A stretch of 64,000 bases of DNA, taken from positions 32,924,587 through 32,988,586 of the forward strand of contig OX457058.1 of the NCBI GenBank assembly GCA_949752795.1. Reading direction: 5' to 3'. A program made the position numbers and the translations under genes. Below, one piece after another: positions 13,151 through 25,138 of this stretch. Position 1 is the first letter of the stretch. Every line of letters begins with the position of its first letter. Source of the DNA: Hyperoodon ampullatus (taxonomy: Eukaryota > Chordata > Mammalia > Artiodactyla > Ziphiidae). Below the pieces are notes generated by a model. The model was not told the origin of the DNA. It ran no database searches and saw only the letters and a list, made by a program, of their open reading frames with translations.

Positions 13151-13309
13151 ATAATTTACCAGTATCTCTGCTTCTGAACATAAAGTTCCTTGGGAGACTG
13201 CTGCCTCACCTTCTGTGCCCACTACGATTAAGTCTCCAGAGTCTGAGCTCTCAGAGTCCTTTACACACCTTATGGTGTTTCCTCCAGTAGAGTCTAAGAT
13301 ACTTGACCC

Positions 13310-13410
13310 TTATAAGCAGCCCTCAGGCTATGCCAACTTAGTACTCTCATTCCTGGCACAAAGCCTGGCACATAGAGGGCTCAGAAAATATGTGCTGCAT
13401 AAATGATTGA
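13310..13410 (+). repeat. L2 3' end (suspected)
   Basis: 'cctggcacatagagggctcagaaaatatg' matches the usual L2 3' terminus pattern. Confidence 0.5.
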
Positions 13411-13419
13411 GCAAATAAA

Positions 13420-14370
13420 ACATTTTAGAAAGGAAAAGAAAAGGGCAAAGTGTTATATAATTGATCACTGGGCTCCGTTTCTGATTTTTACTTGCCTAAT
13501 TCTGACTTCTTTGGGGCTTTAGGCATATGGAATAGAGAATGTCTTTATGGCTGGCACTTACAGTTTCTTAGAGTTAAAAAAAAAACACAAAAAAAATTTT
13601 GTTCAGTCCACGCAGATTTCCAAATATTGTGATATGGTTTTTGTTTGCTTCAAGGGAGGGATTCATAAAAAAAAAATCCTGTAGCAACTTTTATGGATAA
13701 ATCCAAAATGTTATCAGTAATATAACTCCCACAGTTCACAAAGAAAAATCTTGATTTACAAAAGATACACAATTTCTACTACAAGGAGACAAAGTAGAAA
13801 CGAACCTGAACTTGTCAAATTATCATTATTAAGAAATAAGTCTTAAAATTCAAGATAAGGACCTCAGCACACCTACTGACTTTCTATTCTTCCAGTGAAA
13901 TGAACAAAGGAAAATAAACTTGGGAGAAAATATCTATTAGTATTAGAAACCAGGAAAGGATGCCATGTCTATGTCAGAAACTTTGAGGTATTTTTACAAG
14001 GTAAAATTTAGGAAAAAAAGAAGATGATAATGAATCACATATTAAAGAAAAGCCTGCCTTGGGAACAGCTGGGAGAAACCACAGCAGAACATCAGTCAAG
14101 TCACAAGCCAGGAAGAGCAGGTATGTTATGTAATGGTAGGTCTCTACGCAGCAAGCATCCAGGAAGCAAACTTTGACCCTTCTAGGGCCTTGGACACCCA
14201 GTGCAAAGTCAATTTAATAAGAAAGATGCCTGGGTCCTCATCCCAGCTTACACCTGGTGCAGTGTGCTGAGCGAAGTGTAGGTACAGCCACAGCTCCTAA
14301 CAAAGGCTCCAAGCCATAGAGTTTCTGCCCCTTCAAATCTAGGGCTGTCACTACAATGCAGAAAACAAAC
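13420..14370. other. Intron sequence, nothing recognised
   Basis: AT-rich, with scattered A runs; no gene or identifiable repeat seen. Confidence 0.5.
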
Positions 14371-14374
14371 TCTT

Positions 14375-15135
14375 TTTTTTTGTTTAAGTTTAGGTATAAT
14401 TGGCATAGCATTGTATTCATTTCAGATGTAAAATGTAATGATCCAATGCTCGTATATACTGCAAGATGGTCACCACCATAAGTCCAGTGAATATCTGTCA
14501 CCATTACTCAGCCATAAAAAGGAACGAAATTGTGCCATTTGCAGAGATGTGGATGGACCTAGAGACTGTCATACAGAGTGAAGTAAGTTAGAAAGAGAAA
14601 AACAAATATCGTATAATATCACTTATACGTGGAATCTAGAAAAATGGTAGAGATGAACTTATTTGCAAAGCAGAAATAGAGACGTAGACGTAGAGTATGG
14701 ATGCTGGGGGAGAAGGGAGGGGTGGGATGAGTTGGGAGATTGGGATTGACATACATACACCACTACGTATAAAACAGAGAACTAAGGAGAACCGACTGTG
14801 TAGCACAGGGAACTCTATTCAGTGCTCTGTGGTGACCTCAATGGGAAGGAAATCCAAAAAAGAGGGGATATATGTATACGTATAGCTGATTCACTTTGCT
14901 GTACAGCAGAAACTAACACAACATTGTAAAGCAACCATACTCCAATAAAAATTAATTATAAAAATATCTGTTACCATACCTAGTTACAAACTATTTTTTC
15001 TCGTGAGGAGAACTTCTAAGATCCATTCTCCTACCTATTTTCAAATATACAGTTCGGTATTATTAACTATAATCACCATGCTGTATATCACATCCCTGTG
15101 ACTTATTCATTTTGTAACTGGAAATTAAAACAAAC
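14375..15135 (+). mobile_element. Old L1 3' UTR-type fragment split by a younger L1
   Basis: The two halves (14375-14503 and 14963-15135) join in sequence: 'agtccagtgaatatctgtcacca' continues as 'ttaccatacctagttacaaac'. The younger L1 tail sits between them. Confidence 0.7.
14504..14962 (+). mobile_element. 5'-truncated L1 3' end
   Basis: About 460 bp of L1 tail (ttactcagccataaaaagga ... ccaataaaaattaattata) flanked by aatatctgtcacca (14490-14503) and aatatctgttacca (14963-14976). Confidence 0.92.
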
Positions 15136-15139
15136 TTCA

Positions 15140-16044
15140 TACACTGGCAAAGTTCTCTCCAGCAGTTGCCTACAACACACTTGCTCCCTGCTCCCCTCAC
15201 TTTATTACATCTCTAATCAAGGAAAATAAACTAGCACATTTAAACTTTTCCCTTCTTTCTCTATCTGGGCCTGAATATTCAGGCACATAATCTCTAACAG
15301 AGCCCATCAGAAGCACCAATATGGGACAGACCTAAACTTCTTTCAGAGGAGTGAAGAAGGAAAAATCACTGCAGTTTGAAGTTTTAGAAGTTTAATTAAA
15401 AAGAAAAGGAACAGGGTCACCTTTTTGCCTGTGTGACAGCTATGATGGCTTTTGAGAGGCTAATGCCTGAGGATAAATACAGTGGAAGGAATATAGGCAG
15501 AGCTCATGAATAAAAGGATTTGTGTTTTTGTCCAAGGGAGGCCCTGATCATAGGTCTAGAAGACCACTGCTTTGAGTTCCACAGTTTCCTTTCAGCCTCT
15601 AAGTTCTCCCTTCGTTGTCTCTCATGGTTGTCTCTTTATGTAAATATTAGCTTTACCTGTAAGGTATACTGTCCAAACATTTACCTTGACAGAAGAGTCT
15701 GAATCTACACTTCCCAGAGGTTACCCAACAGCATTTAAAAAGAGCACTGAGAAAGAGTCCTGGATACAGCAGAATGAAAAAACCTCTTGTCGGAAGTTAG
15801 GATCTGGGCAGAACCCAAAAACAAAAGGGGAGCTGATGTGGATGTGTCTACACTGTGGTGGGGTGACAGACAGCTTGATAAAACAGATACGCAGGCCATA
15901 TAAAGCACTGCACTCTAGGTGTGCAGGGTCTATGCAGTGGCAACACTCTGGGGCTATGTGATCTATTCAGTGAGTGTGCATACACAGGGATGTGAATGCA
16001 AGCATACAACCGCCAGGACATTTTTCTGCAAGAACTTCTGGTAA
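15140..16044. other. Intron sequence, nothing recognised
   Basis: No exon, RNA or repeat identified. A 91-codon frame near 15686-15961 shows no recognisable similarity. Confidence 0.5.
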
Positions 16045-16059
16045 TAAAAACATACTCCT

Positions 16060-16345
16060 GGGACTTCCCTGGTGGCGCAGAGGTTAAGAATCCACCTACC
16101 AATGCAGGGGAAACGGGTTTGAGCACTGGTCCAGGAACATCCCACATGCCACAGAGCAACTAAGCCCATGTGCCAGAACTACTGAGCCTGCGCTCTAGAG
16201 CCCGTGCTCCACAACAAGAGAAGCCACCGCAACAAGAAGCCTGCGCACCACAACAAAGAGTAGCCCCCGCTCGCCGCAACTAGAGAAAGCCTGCGCACAG
16301 CAACAAAGACCCAACGCAGCCAAAAAATAAGTAAATTTATTTTTT
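16060..16345 (+). mobile_element. CHR-type SINE, long form
   Basis: Full structure from ggacttccctggtggcgcag to the 'acccaacgcagccaaaaa' end. Target duplication aaaaacatactcct at 16046-16059; its second copy (aaacatact) is interrupted by the next SINE at 16359. Confidence 0.94.
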
Positions 16346-16358
16346 AAAAAAACATACT

Positions 16359-16562
16359 GGGCTTCCCTGGTGGCGCAGTGGTTGAGAGTCCGCCTGCCGA
16401 TGCAGGGGACACGGGTTCGTGCCCCAGTCTGGGAAGATCCCACATGCCGCAGAGCGGCTGGGCCCGTGAGCCATGGCCGCTGAGCCTGCGCGTCCGGAGC
16501 CTGTGCTCCGCAATGGGAGAGGCCACAACAGTGAGAGGCCCGCATACCGCAAAAAGAAAAAA
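16359..16562 (+). mobile_element. CHR-type SINE, short 'gttgagag' subfamily, nested in a target duplication
   Basis: Starts gggcttccctggtggcgcag and ends gtaccgc-like plus an A tail. It inserted in the right-hand target duplication of the SINE at 16060; 'tactcct' resumes at 16565-16571. Confidence 0.93.
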
Positions 16563-17043
16563 AATACTCCTTTAGTATCAAAAGGGCAAACCTGCAAAAC
16601 CACGTACGTCAACTATTTATTTTACTTCCCACAGTTTCCCCCACTCCCCAGCCTCCGTCTAATTCACCTCTCCTCTGAAACAGCTTAAGACAATGTTAAA
16701 TATTTCTATGCAAGGTAGTGCAGGTATATCATCACCACTCTCCTCACTAACTCTCCCAACTCAATAGAAACGTAAAAGTTAGCAAACTATGCAAATGAAG
16801 TACAATTCTTGATTGATTCCCATCATCAATTAACTGTTAAGGTGATTGTAGAAAGCCATATTCTCAATGGAGTAAAATCAATATGCTCTTTCCAAAGACA
16901 TAAGATTGCATAGCAAAAAACCACTTTTTAAAAAATGGTGAAGGGACACAGGTTTCCTGTGTGCCTCTTTATGTACATTTCCATATGTCACATATGCCAA
17001 ATATATATCATTTTCACTCATTATTTTGATATATATTTTTCTT

Positions 17044-17390
17044 ATGGTGACCCAAAATAAACAGACTGCCAGATATTTCTCCAGCAAAGATGGGTTTATT
17101 CAGGATCTGCAGAGAATTGCAATTAGGGGTCTGCAACCATGGTGAGCCACATGCAAGTCTCCTCACGGCAAGTGAAAGAGAACACTTTTACGGAAGGGGA
17201 AAAGGAAGCTGGAAGTGGGGGACTATAGGAAACAAAGAGTCCATGCCTTTCATTGGCTGAGTCCTTGACAGGAAAGGAGTCTATTCTTCCCATTGGGCTC
17301 TGCTATCATCCCAGGGCATGAGCGCTCCCCTCTTCCGGTCTCCTGACTATTTAACTGAGGCTTCTGTTTATTAATTTTTTACATTTATAC
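17044..17390 (-). repeat. Solo LTR-like sequence of an endogenous retrovirus
   Basis: On the minus strand it has a CCAAT box (AGCCAATGAAAGG, near 17247-17259), a downstream AATAAA (17099-17094) and an R/U5-like end 'cccatctttgctgg ... tttattttgggtcacc'. No internal viral genes flank it. The family and exact ends are not determined, and no clear target duplication was found. Confidence 0.5.
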
Positions 17391-17394
17391 TGCA

Positions 17395-18465
17395 GCTAAG
17401 TCTCTTTTTCCCTTGAAGCTTGTTATAACCATCAAATTCAGAAATATTTAAGTTTTTTTTAATGTGGATTAGTGAAAAGTATAATGAGTAGAAAAAAGTA
17501 AGATGGTCAGAAAAACCAACAGAAGTTTTCCAACCACATTTATTAAAGACACCTAGCTACCAGTGAGCAACTAGAACAAGTGTGGGGAGAGGGGCATACC
17601 TAATGAAAGTTCTGAGAACTTTTTCTAATGAAACTTCTATCACAACTATGAAACTTGTAACTCGTCCAACCTAAAAATTATGTTTCTAAATAAGAAGATT
17701 AAGAACCAGCACTAAAGAGGCAAAATTTTAAATCCATAGAAGTCTTCAAACTTTTCAACTTGGAGAGGTATCTCCAGTTAACACACAGACCTACAATTTA
17801 GTGAGAACATAGGAGAAGACATGCTGAAGCTTTGGTATAAGTGTATGTGGGACAGAGAAGAGGGGAGGAGAGGAGAGACAGGGAGAGAGAGTATGTGTGT
17901 GTGTGTTCCGAGCTGCCCCAGTAATCAGCTATTCAAGGTCAGTACGGAGCGCTCTGGAATTTTTGATTTATGATTTCAGTGAGGTCTGAATGTTCCCTAA
18001 ATGCTTTGTGATTTGTAGCGCAGTGCCAGGAGACATAAAAGCAATAAGCAAGGTGCTGCATGCAGAACGAAGTATCTAGCTTGTTTTTAAGCACTCTAAA
18101 CTTAAATAGGAATTTCCACTGAAACTGTATTCAATTCAATTGAAAAAAAGAGATTAGAGAGGAAGACAAAATATGTAATAGTTTGTACTTTATATTATTT
18201 CTCTCCCATTTCAATGTTATAATAAATTATCTGCCAGTTCAGTTATAATTTTATGATGTGAAAATGAGTCATCATTGAAGGGGCTCTTTATTGGGTTTCT
18301 GATCAGAGCAGACACTTTCTTCACAGAAAATAATCTTCTTAGATTCAAAGTGAAATATAACTTGTATTTTGAAGGCTTTGGGGAGAGATATTTCTAGGTA
18401 TGTTTTTCAAAATGTAGATCTTTTCATGAAAAATGAAAGAATGGTGAGTGTTGCTGGTTTATTTG
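17395..18465. other. Intron sequence, mostly unrecognised
   Basis: AT-rich, with a short GA/GT-rich patch at about 17850-17910. No gene seen. Confidence 0.5.
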
Positions 18466-18605
18466 GTAATATAAATATCAAAGCACTGAGTCCTAACTAC
18501 TGGACCACCAAGGAATTCCACTAAGTATCAATGAATTCATAAAATTAATGAGTATGAAATTTGTAAATTTCAAAGATAATAAAAATTCCTAAAGAACCCA
18601 AGCAG

Positions 18606-18706
18606 GGAGGGTGGGAGGGAGACGCAAAAGGGAGGGGATATGGGAACATATGTATACATATAACTGATTAAATTTGTGATAAAGCAAAAAAAAAAAAAAA
18701 AAAAAA
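18606..18706 (+). mobile_element. Very short L1 insertion with perfect target duplication
   Basis: Only about 80 bp of L1 3' UTR (gggagggtgggagggagacg ... gataaagc) plus an A tail, ended early relative to the normal L1 3' end. A perfect 15-bp duplication, aaagaacccaagcag, lies at 18591-18605 and 18707-18721. Confidence 0.92.
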
Positions 18707-18820
18707 AAAGAACCCAAGCAGCAAAAAAGCAAGTTTCTTACTAAGGAAAAAATGGATATGACACAAGACTTCTCATCTACAGCGCTAAATGCCACAAGAA
18801 AATGGATCAATTGTCTGGAA

Positions 18821-19020
18821 CAGGTCAAGAAATTACAGCCCCAGGGCCAAATCTGGCCTGCTGTCTGTTTTTGTAAATAAAGTATTACTGAAACATTGCC
18901 ATACCCTATATAAATATTGCCTACTTTATATTACAACAGCACAGTTGAATTGTTGTTACAGAGATCCCACGGCCTACATATTTATTATCTGGCACCTGAC
19001 AAAATGTTTGCCAACCCCTG
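18821..19020 (-). mobile_element. Non-autonomous hAT DNA transposon
   Basis: About 200 bp with CAG...CTG ends (cag at 18821, cccctg at 19020) and an 8-bp target duplication with one mismatch, gtctggaa (18813-18820) and gtctagaa (19021-19028). The body ('gggccaaatctggcctgctgtctg') is a familiar old hAT-type repeat. Strand is arbitrary. Confidence 0.75.
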
Positions 19021-20159
19021 GTCTAGAATTTTGAGTGAAAAAAAAAAAGTGTGACCCAAGAATTCTTACTCCATTCAAGAATTCACTGCATATACAAACA
19101 CAGGCTCAAAAATAAAAGCATCCCAAAAATATGCCACCCACAGATCATACTGAAAAAAATTACTTAAAGGAATACTCCAACTGACCAAGAAATTAATAAA
19201 AATACGTAAGTCAAGAATGCGGAAGACATGATTTAAAAGCAGAAGCAATGAACCATGAACCTAGGAAAATTTAGAGTTGACTTTAAATGACTGTTCTTTA
19301 TAAATATAGTAAGAAAATAATCAAATGTCAAAAAATTCCTTAAAGAATAGATACACATTTTAAAACTATTATTACTGATTTTAAATCCCAGTTTATATTT
19401 ATTAAAATCTAGGACAAAAAAGCACATTCACTTTCTTATCTTTTACAGGAGTAAAAAAGTCAATCAATACTATATTGATAATGCTAATGAGTATTTGAGG
19501 TTCAAAAACATTTTAATGTAACCAGTAATAGAAATGGATACCTGACTATGAAGTAAAGAGAAAAAAGGATACAAAGGAAAAGGAAATGGCAAAAAAATAT
19601 TCTTTTTCCAAAAACAGAAACCAAGATAACAAGTAACAGAAGGGAACGCCAAACATACCAGTTATCACCGAAAAGAGGACAGGCTGAACCCTTCTAATAA
19701 AAGAAGACTCCCAGTTGGGTGCAAAAACAAAAACCCAATTGTATGCTATTTACAAGAGGCATGCCCACAGACAATGGCACCAAAGATTCAGGAGAAAGTC
19801 AAAGGCATATTCAAACACAAAGAGGTAGCAAAATTGATAATAAGGTAGAATTTGAGACATAGAGCTTTACATGGAAAAAGAAGGTTGGTTTATATCCATT
19901 AAAAAAATCCACAATTAAACACAATAGTTAAGAAGTCTTCAGTGCTAAGAAACATAGTGTTGAAGCATATAAAACATGTTAAAAGTTAGAGAAATTAACA
20001 AAACTTGCATTTGTTTTCACCAAAATGTTTAAGTAAAATTAACACTTGAAGAAAATGTACTGTTTGTCCTATTGCTCAGTGAGCCCACTGATATTCCACC
20101 AGGGGCCAACTAAAAGATACACGCCCTTTTGAGAAGTAGATGCATAAACCAGTGGCTTT

Positions 20160-20625
20160 CAAACTTTCTGGAACCTACAGTAAGAAAAACATCGTGACCC
20201 ATTTTATATACACATAGACACAGACACATACACATGTATGCACACATAACACAGATACACATAGACACGCATACAAACCTTTATTTAAATAAAAGGTTCT
20301 TTTCTATGTCTTTCTTGGGGTTTTTTGGGGGGGTTTTTTGTTTGTTCTTCCGGTACGCGGGCCTCTCACTGTTGTGGCCTCTCCCGTTGCGGAGCACAGG
20401 TTCCGGACGCGCAGGCTCAGCGGCCATAGCTCACGGGCCTAGCCGCTCCGCGGCATCCGGGATCTTTCCGGACCGGGGCACGAACCCATGTCCCCTGCAT
20501 CGGCAGGCGGACTCTCAACCACTGCGCCACCAGGGAAGCCCTGTTTGTATTTTTTTTTTTTTTTAATGCTACTAAACTGAATTTAAAAGCCCCAATGAGT
20601 CAGGCTTGAAGTGTGAAAACAACTG
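20160..20625 (+). mobile_element. hAT-type DNA transposon remnant carrying a SINE
   Basis: Left end 'cagtggctttcaaact' matches the hAT-Charlie terminal pattern; the right end 'acaactg' is its inverted partner. Flanking 8-mers gcataaac and gtttagac agree at 5 of 8 positions. A SINE at 20349-20541 sits inside. Confidence 0.5.
20349..20541 (-). mobile_element. CHR-type SINE, short 'gttgagag' subfamily
   Basis: Reverse copy, from 'ccggtacgcgggcctctcac' to 'ccaccagggaagccc', with a T/G-rich left tail. 'tgtttgt' on both sides may be the target duplication. Confidence 0.93.
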
Positions 20626-20998
20626 GTTTAGACAATCAGATAAACTAATTCATCCCAGGACTTCTTACAAGTGATTCTGGCTTCCAGCATCACTACACCC
20701 AAAGAACACTTAAATTATTATGTGTATTTGCTTTAAACCAAAGTAATGAGATGGGCAGTTAGGAAGACATTTTTTGTTTCTGTTCAATTTCCATCTCATA
20801 GCTCCCTGCCCACTTCATCCAATAGTAATATTGGCTTGTTCTGCTTGCTTACTTGCAGATAATTAGTTAATACATATCTGATTTTATAGATGAGGAGGAG
20901 GATAAAAAAAATAAACATTGGTAGATTATGTTTGCATTTCTTTGCAGCTACTATCAATCATTCATTCAACATACAATCATTAGGCTTATAGAATACTT

Positions 20999-21336
20999 TT
21001 TTTTTTTTTTTTGGCTGCATTGGGTCTTTGTTGCTCCACGTGGGCTTTATCTAGTTGCGACGAGCAGGGTCTACTCTTCGTTGCAGTGCGTGGGCTTCTC
21101 ATTGCAGTGGCTTCTCTTGTTGTGGAGCATGGGCTCTAGGCGTGCAGGCTTCAGTAGTTGCAGCATGCAAGCTCAGTAGTTGTGGCACGCGGGCCTTAAA
21201 GCGGGCCGGCTTCAGTGGCTGTGGTGCATGGGCTTAGTTGCTCCGCAGCATGTGGGATCTTCCCGGACCAGGGATTGAACCCATATCCCCTGCATTGGCA
21301 GGTGGATTTTTTACCACTGCACCACCAGGGAAGTCC
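20999..21336 (-). mobile_element. CHR-type SINE, long form
   Basis: Reverse copy with a T tail at 20998-21012 and the end 'ccaccagggaagtcc'. Flanks 'atagaatacttt' and 'atataatacttt' are a diverged target duplication. Confidence 0.93.
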
Positions 21337-21339
21337 TAT

Positions 21340-21845
21340 ATAATACTTTAAAAAGGATATTTAAGCCGATGTAGAAAAAGGTGATACCTCAAATTCACTG
21401 GGGTACTGTTTCAAGCCCAAACACAACAAGGGAAATGTTTCGAGACTATTTATGTGTTTCTTGAAAGGGCAGCAGGACTGCCAGGTGAAAGAGTTACGTG
21501 AAGGCACAAGCTTAAAATAAAGAATAACTTCTATCATTTTATAAAGCAGTCTAAAGTGGAATGGGCTTCCCTCTTAAGTGGTGGGCTCCCAATTCCTGCA
21601 AATATTAAGGTAAAAAAAAAACCTTTGAAATTACAAGCATGTGATGTAATAAAGCCAATTCAACAACACAAAGCACACTGAGGTGTCATAACATAGGTAG
21701 AAATACAAAGGAAGAAATGTTTAAATCTGACTGAGGAAGCTAAGGAGACTTAAAGGATGATTAAGATTCCAAAAGTCAGACAAAGAAGATGGGCATTTCA
21801 GGTTGAGGGAACTAGAAGAACAAAGACAGAAAAACCTCCCCAAAA
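21340..21845. other. Intron sequence, nothing recognised
   Basis: MTHFS intron 2 without identifiable features. Confidence 0.5.
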
Positions 21846-21849
21846 AAGA

Positions 21850-21872
21850 ACACACACACACACACACACACA
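21850..21872 (+). repeat. (CA)n microsatellite
   Basis: Uninterrupted CA repeat of about 11 units. Confidence 0.95.
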
Positions 21873-21879
21873 TCCCTCT

Positions 21880-22090
21880 TTTCCTCTTCCTTGGATCTTG
21901 CTACTCAATCTGGACTTATTTGCTAGGCAATGAAGACAAAGTTTTCAAGTGGTCGAGTGATACAATCCAGGTGAGTTTTAAGGTCACTTGGCAGGAACAT
22001 GAGACAGAGAAGTCAAGTGTTTGGACAGGGGTGGCCAGTTAGGAGGTCACCACAATAACCTAAGATAGAGAAGTCAGCCCTGACATTTGC
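21880..22090 (+). repeat. Ancient interspersed repeat, family A copy 1
   Basis: Segment 'ggccagttaggaggtcaccacaataacc' shares its pattern with 31640-32150 and 50390-50640 ('gttaggaagctgttataataaccc'; 'ggtaggaggctcttgacatagtc'). Family name not determined. Confidence 0.5.
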
Positions 22091-22339
22091 CAAGTGGACA
22101 AAGGCAGAACTTCCTTTCACTTTACTGGCCCAGCTTCCTTGAAATCATCTCTTGTCCTCATTTTTCAATGGATAAAATTCCCTAAGTCACTTCCCTGGAA
22201 AGAAGAACAGGTTATAATTCATCATAAAGAAACATCCCAGTCTTGTGGCCTTTCAAAATGCTTTTTAATTTTTTTTCATGTGGACCATTTTTAAAGTCTT
22301 TATTGAATTTGTTACACTATTGCTTCTGTTTTATGTTTT

Positions 22340-22453
22340 GGTTTTTTTGGCCACGAGGTATAGTGGGATCTTAGCTCCCCAACCAGGGATCAAACCCACA
22401 GCCCCTGCACTGGAAGGCGAAGGCTTAACCACTGGACCGCCAGGGAAGTCCCC
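22340..22453 (-). mobile_element. Short tRNA-derived SINE (tRNA-related part only)
   Basis: Reverse copy: 'gatcttagctccccaaccaggg' to 'ggaccgccagggaagtccc'. It lacks the long CHR body and has a T-rich left tail. Confidence 0.85.
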
Positions 22454-22599
22454 TCAGAATGCTTTAATGAAGAATTTTAAAGGGCTGTTTTCACTGCTGA
22501 AGGCATGCGAGGAAATAGATCCTCTGGGCTCCTGCCCATAAAATGGATAAAATGGAGGCTATCCTTAACCTGTGGTTCTCTAAGACATCAACAGCCCCA

Positions 22600-22967
22600 C
22601 ACTTCCCTGGTGGCGCAGTGGTTAAGAATCCGCCTGCCAATGCAGGGGACACAGGTTTGATCCCTGGTCCGGGAAGATCCCACATGCCACAGAGGAACTA
22701 AGCCCATGCACCACAACTACTGAGCCTGCACTCTAGAGCCCAGGAGCCACAACTACTGAAGCCCGTGAGCCACAACTACTGAAGCCCACACGCCTAGAGC
22801 CCATGCTCCACAACAAGAGAAGCCGTCGCAATGAGAAGCCCGCGCACCGCAATGAAGAGTAGCCACTGCTCGCTGCAACTAGAGAAAGCCTGTGCGCTGC
22901 AATGAAGACGCAACGCAGCAAAAATAAATAAATAAATAAATAAATTTATATTTAAAAAAAAAAAGGA
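22600..22967 (+). mobile_element. CHR-type SINE, long form
   Basis: Full element with an (AAAT)n-rich tail and an 11-bp duplication caacagcccca at 22589-22599 and 22968-22978. Confidence 0.95.
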
Positions 22968-23189
22968 CAACAGCCCCAAAACTGTTCCATTAACCCTTGA
23001 GGACGGAGTGAGAGAAAAGGAGAGAGGACTTGCTGATGAAGAGAGCAGGAATGGGGCACGGACACCCGTGGTGGTATTTATTTACAAACCAGTTTTCACC
23101 ACTCTGACTTGAGGTTTAAGGATCAGAAGACGAAACTAAAAACAACTTATTTTTTTCCTAATTCAAACTCCTCTTAAAAATTCTGCCTC

Positions 23190-23463
23190 AGAACTTCCTT
23201 GGTGGTACAGTGGATAAGACTCCGTGCTCTCGGTGCAGGGGGCCCAGTTCGATCCCTGGTCAGGGAACTAGATCCCACATGCATGCCACAACGGAGAGTT
23301 CACATGCTACAACTAAGGAGCCTGAGAGCCACAACTCAGGAGCCCACGAGCTGCAACTAAGGAGCCTGTGAGCTGCAACTGAGGAGCCCGCCTGCCGCAC
23401 CTAAGGAGCCCATGTGCCGCAACTAAGACCTAGCGCAACCAAATAAATAAATAAATATTTTTT
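23190..23463 (+). mobile_element. CHR-related SINE with 'aactaaggagcc' body
   Basis: A distinct subfamily: the tRNA-like head is followed by repeated 'gcaactaaggagcc' units. Perfect 13-bp duplication aaaattctgcctc at 23177-23189 and 23464-23476. Confidence 0.93.
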
Positions 23464-23479
23464 AAAATTCTGCCTCTTC

Positions 23480-24170
23480 TCTTAATTTAACATATACAGA
23501 AACATACATAAACCTAATAGACATTTTAATGTCTTGATTAAAGTTAATAAAATAAAAACTGAATTGGAAAAGGAGTTTAAACACCTGAAGTTCTATAGGT
23601 AGAGAGTTTTAAGTCACCCAGGTTAGCCCTTTTAATGACACTTAAGTGTTCCATAGTACATTCAATGAATCACTATGTTTGAATAGAACATTTAGCAGGC
23701 TAACGCATCTTGGCAAGAATAACAGGCCATAATCCCTAAGGAAGTATCTTTTCATCTTAATGGGCTGGGAGGTAACAAAAAGTAAACTACCACTTTCGGA
23801 AATGAGAATATAGTCTGAAGTTGCTGCTGCAAAAGATAAAATAGACAATCCTGGAACAGCTCCAAGGAAGCCTACCATGTGTACACTTATCATTCATATG
23901 AAAGCCTAGGCTGTTCTTCCTGTGCATTTACTTGAATATAAAATGACTGAAAAAAAAAGCTTAACTTCACAACCAGTGTACTTTTAGATACATGTGACTT
24001 AGCGCAAGTTCTTCCTTGGGAAAATATGACGATGTTCCCGTGCATACAATTACCAACAATACCTGTTCCGTGAATAATGGTTCTGGTGCAGTATACTGTC
24101 AGGAGAGAAGGAAAATCCAGGTGGTAAAGCAACATTAATGAATGAGGTGTTAAGAAAAGACATGGCACTT
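23480..24170. other. Intron sequence, nothing recognised
   Basis: Open frames here (up to 96 codons) show no similarity I recognise. Confidence 0.5.
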
Positions 24171-24179
24171 CAAAGGGCA

Positions 24180-24320
24180 CTGGAGTGGAAAACAGGAGAA
24201 CTGGGTGACCACTGCATTGTTATTAACTGCCTGTATGAACTTGGGGAAGTCACTTGACCTCCGTGGGCTTCAATGATCCCCTCTGAACACAAGGAAGATG
24301 GAACGAGGACCATTAGTGTT
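24180..24320 (-). repeat. MIR element
   Basis: MIR core 'atgaacttggggaagtcacttgacctccgtgggcttcaa'-type pattern (24235-24275). Confidence 0.65.
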
Positions 24321-24329
24321 TGCTCCACG

Positions 24330-25135
24330 TCCCCCAGTGCCTAACTCTGAAGGCAACGTTCTCAACTGTCCTGAGGGAGAGGTCACCCAAAACTCCTGCG
24401 AAGGCCTGTGGAGTGTGCAGAAGAACGTGATACGTTAATGCCCACAGACTGGATTATGAACGCAGCAGGGACCCAGAGGCTGTTACACGTTTCACCGGGC
24501 ACTCTGACTCAGGAGACGCAACAGACTTCAGTCTAGGTATGACTGTGCATACTTGGCATTATCGAAGGACACAGAGCAGTATCTCCACCTCCTCCTGGGC
24601 CCAGGAGCTACCCCAGCATGCAGCTTCTTTTGCTCCCTCATCCACATGGGGTGCATCAAGAGCCAAGGTGTGTGCAGGTTCCCTTGAGACCTGTGAGTTC
24701 CTACCAGGTTTTTACATGGATCAAGACTCAGAGACCCAAGGCCTATGCACCAACTCATAGCTCCCAACCAAGGTGCAACGGCGCACAGCACACACGGCAG
24801 GTACAACATTCCACCTGGATCTTAACTCTACAGCTTCCCCAAAGCGAGTGCTGGGAGAAGATCAATTGCAAGGTTATTCCAGCCCAGGTCTAACGTGAAC
24901 CCTTTATTCCCAAATACCAAATAAAAGTGTCACAGCATCTTATAAAACAACTATTTCTGATATATTTTTAAATGCCCCTAGGTAGATGCTTATTATTTTT
25001 TAAATCCAGCTTTCCTTTAACAACTATAAAATATTGATCATCCATAAATTTATATAAGCATTCTTTGAATTCATAATAGTGTTGGCTTTACCTCAAGACA
25101 CTTTCACTGAAAGTCTGATGTGAACAACATGATGT
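24330..25135. other. Intron sequence, nothing recognised
   Basis: No exon or repeat identified with confidence. Confidence 0.5.
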
Positions 25136-25138
25136 TCG

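Larger units (their letters stand above)
18470..20060 (+). mobile_element. Degenerate L1/HAL1-type fragments
   Basis: Remnants resembling L1 ORF1 end ('gaattcttactccattcaag', 'ttacttaaaggaatactcc') and endonuclease region ('acccaattgtatgctatttacaagaggc'), heavily decayed and interrupted by the short L1 at 18606 and the hAT element at 18821. Confidence 0.5.
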
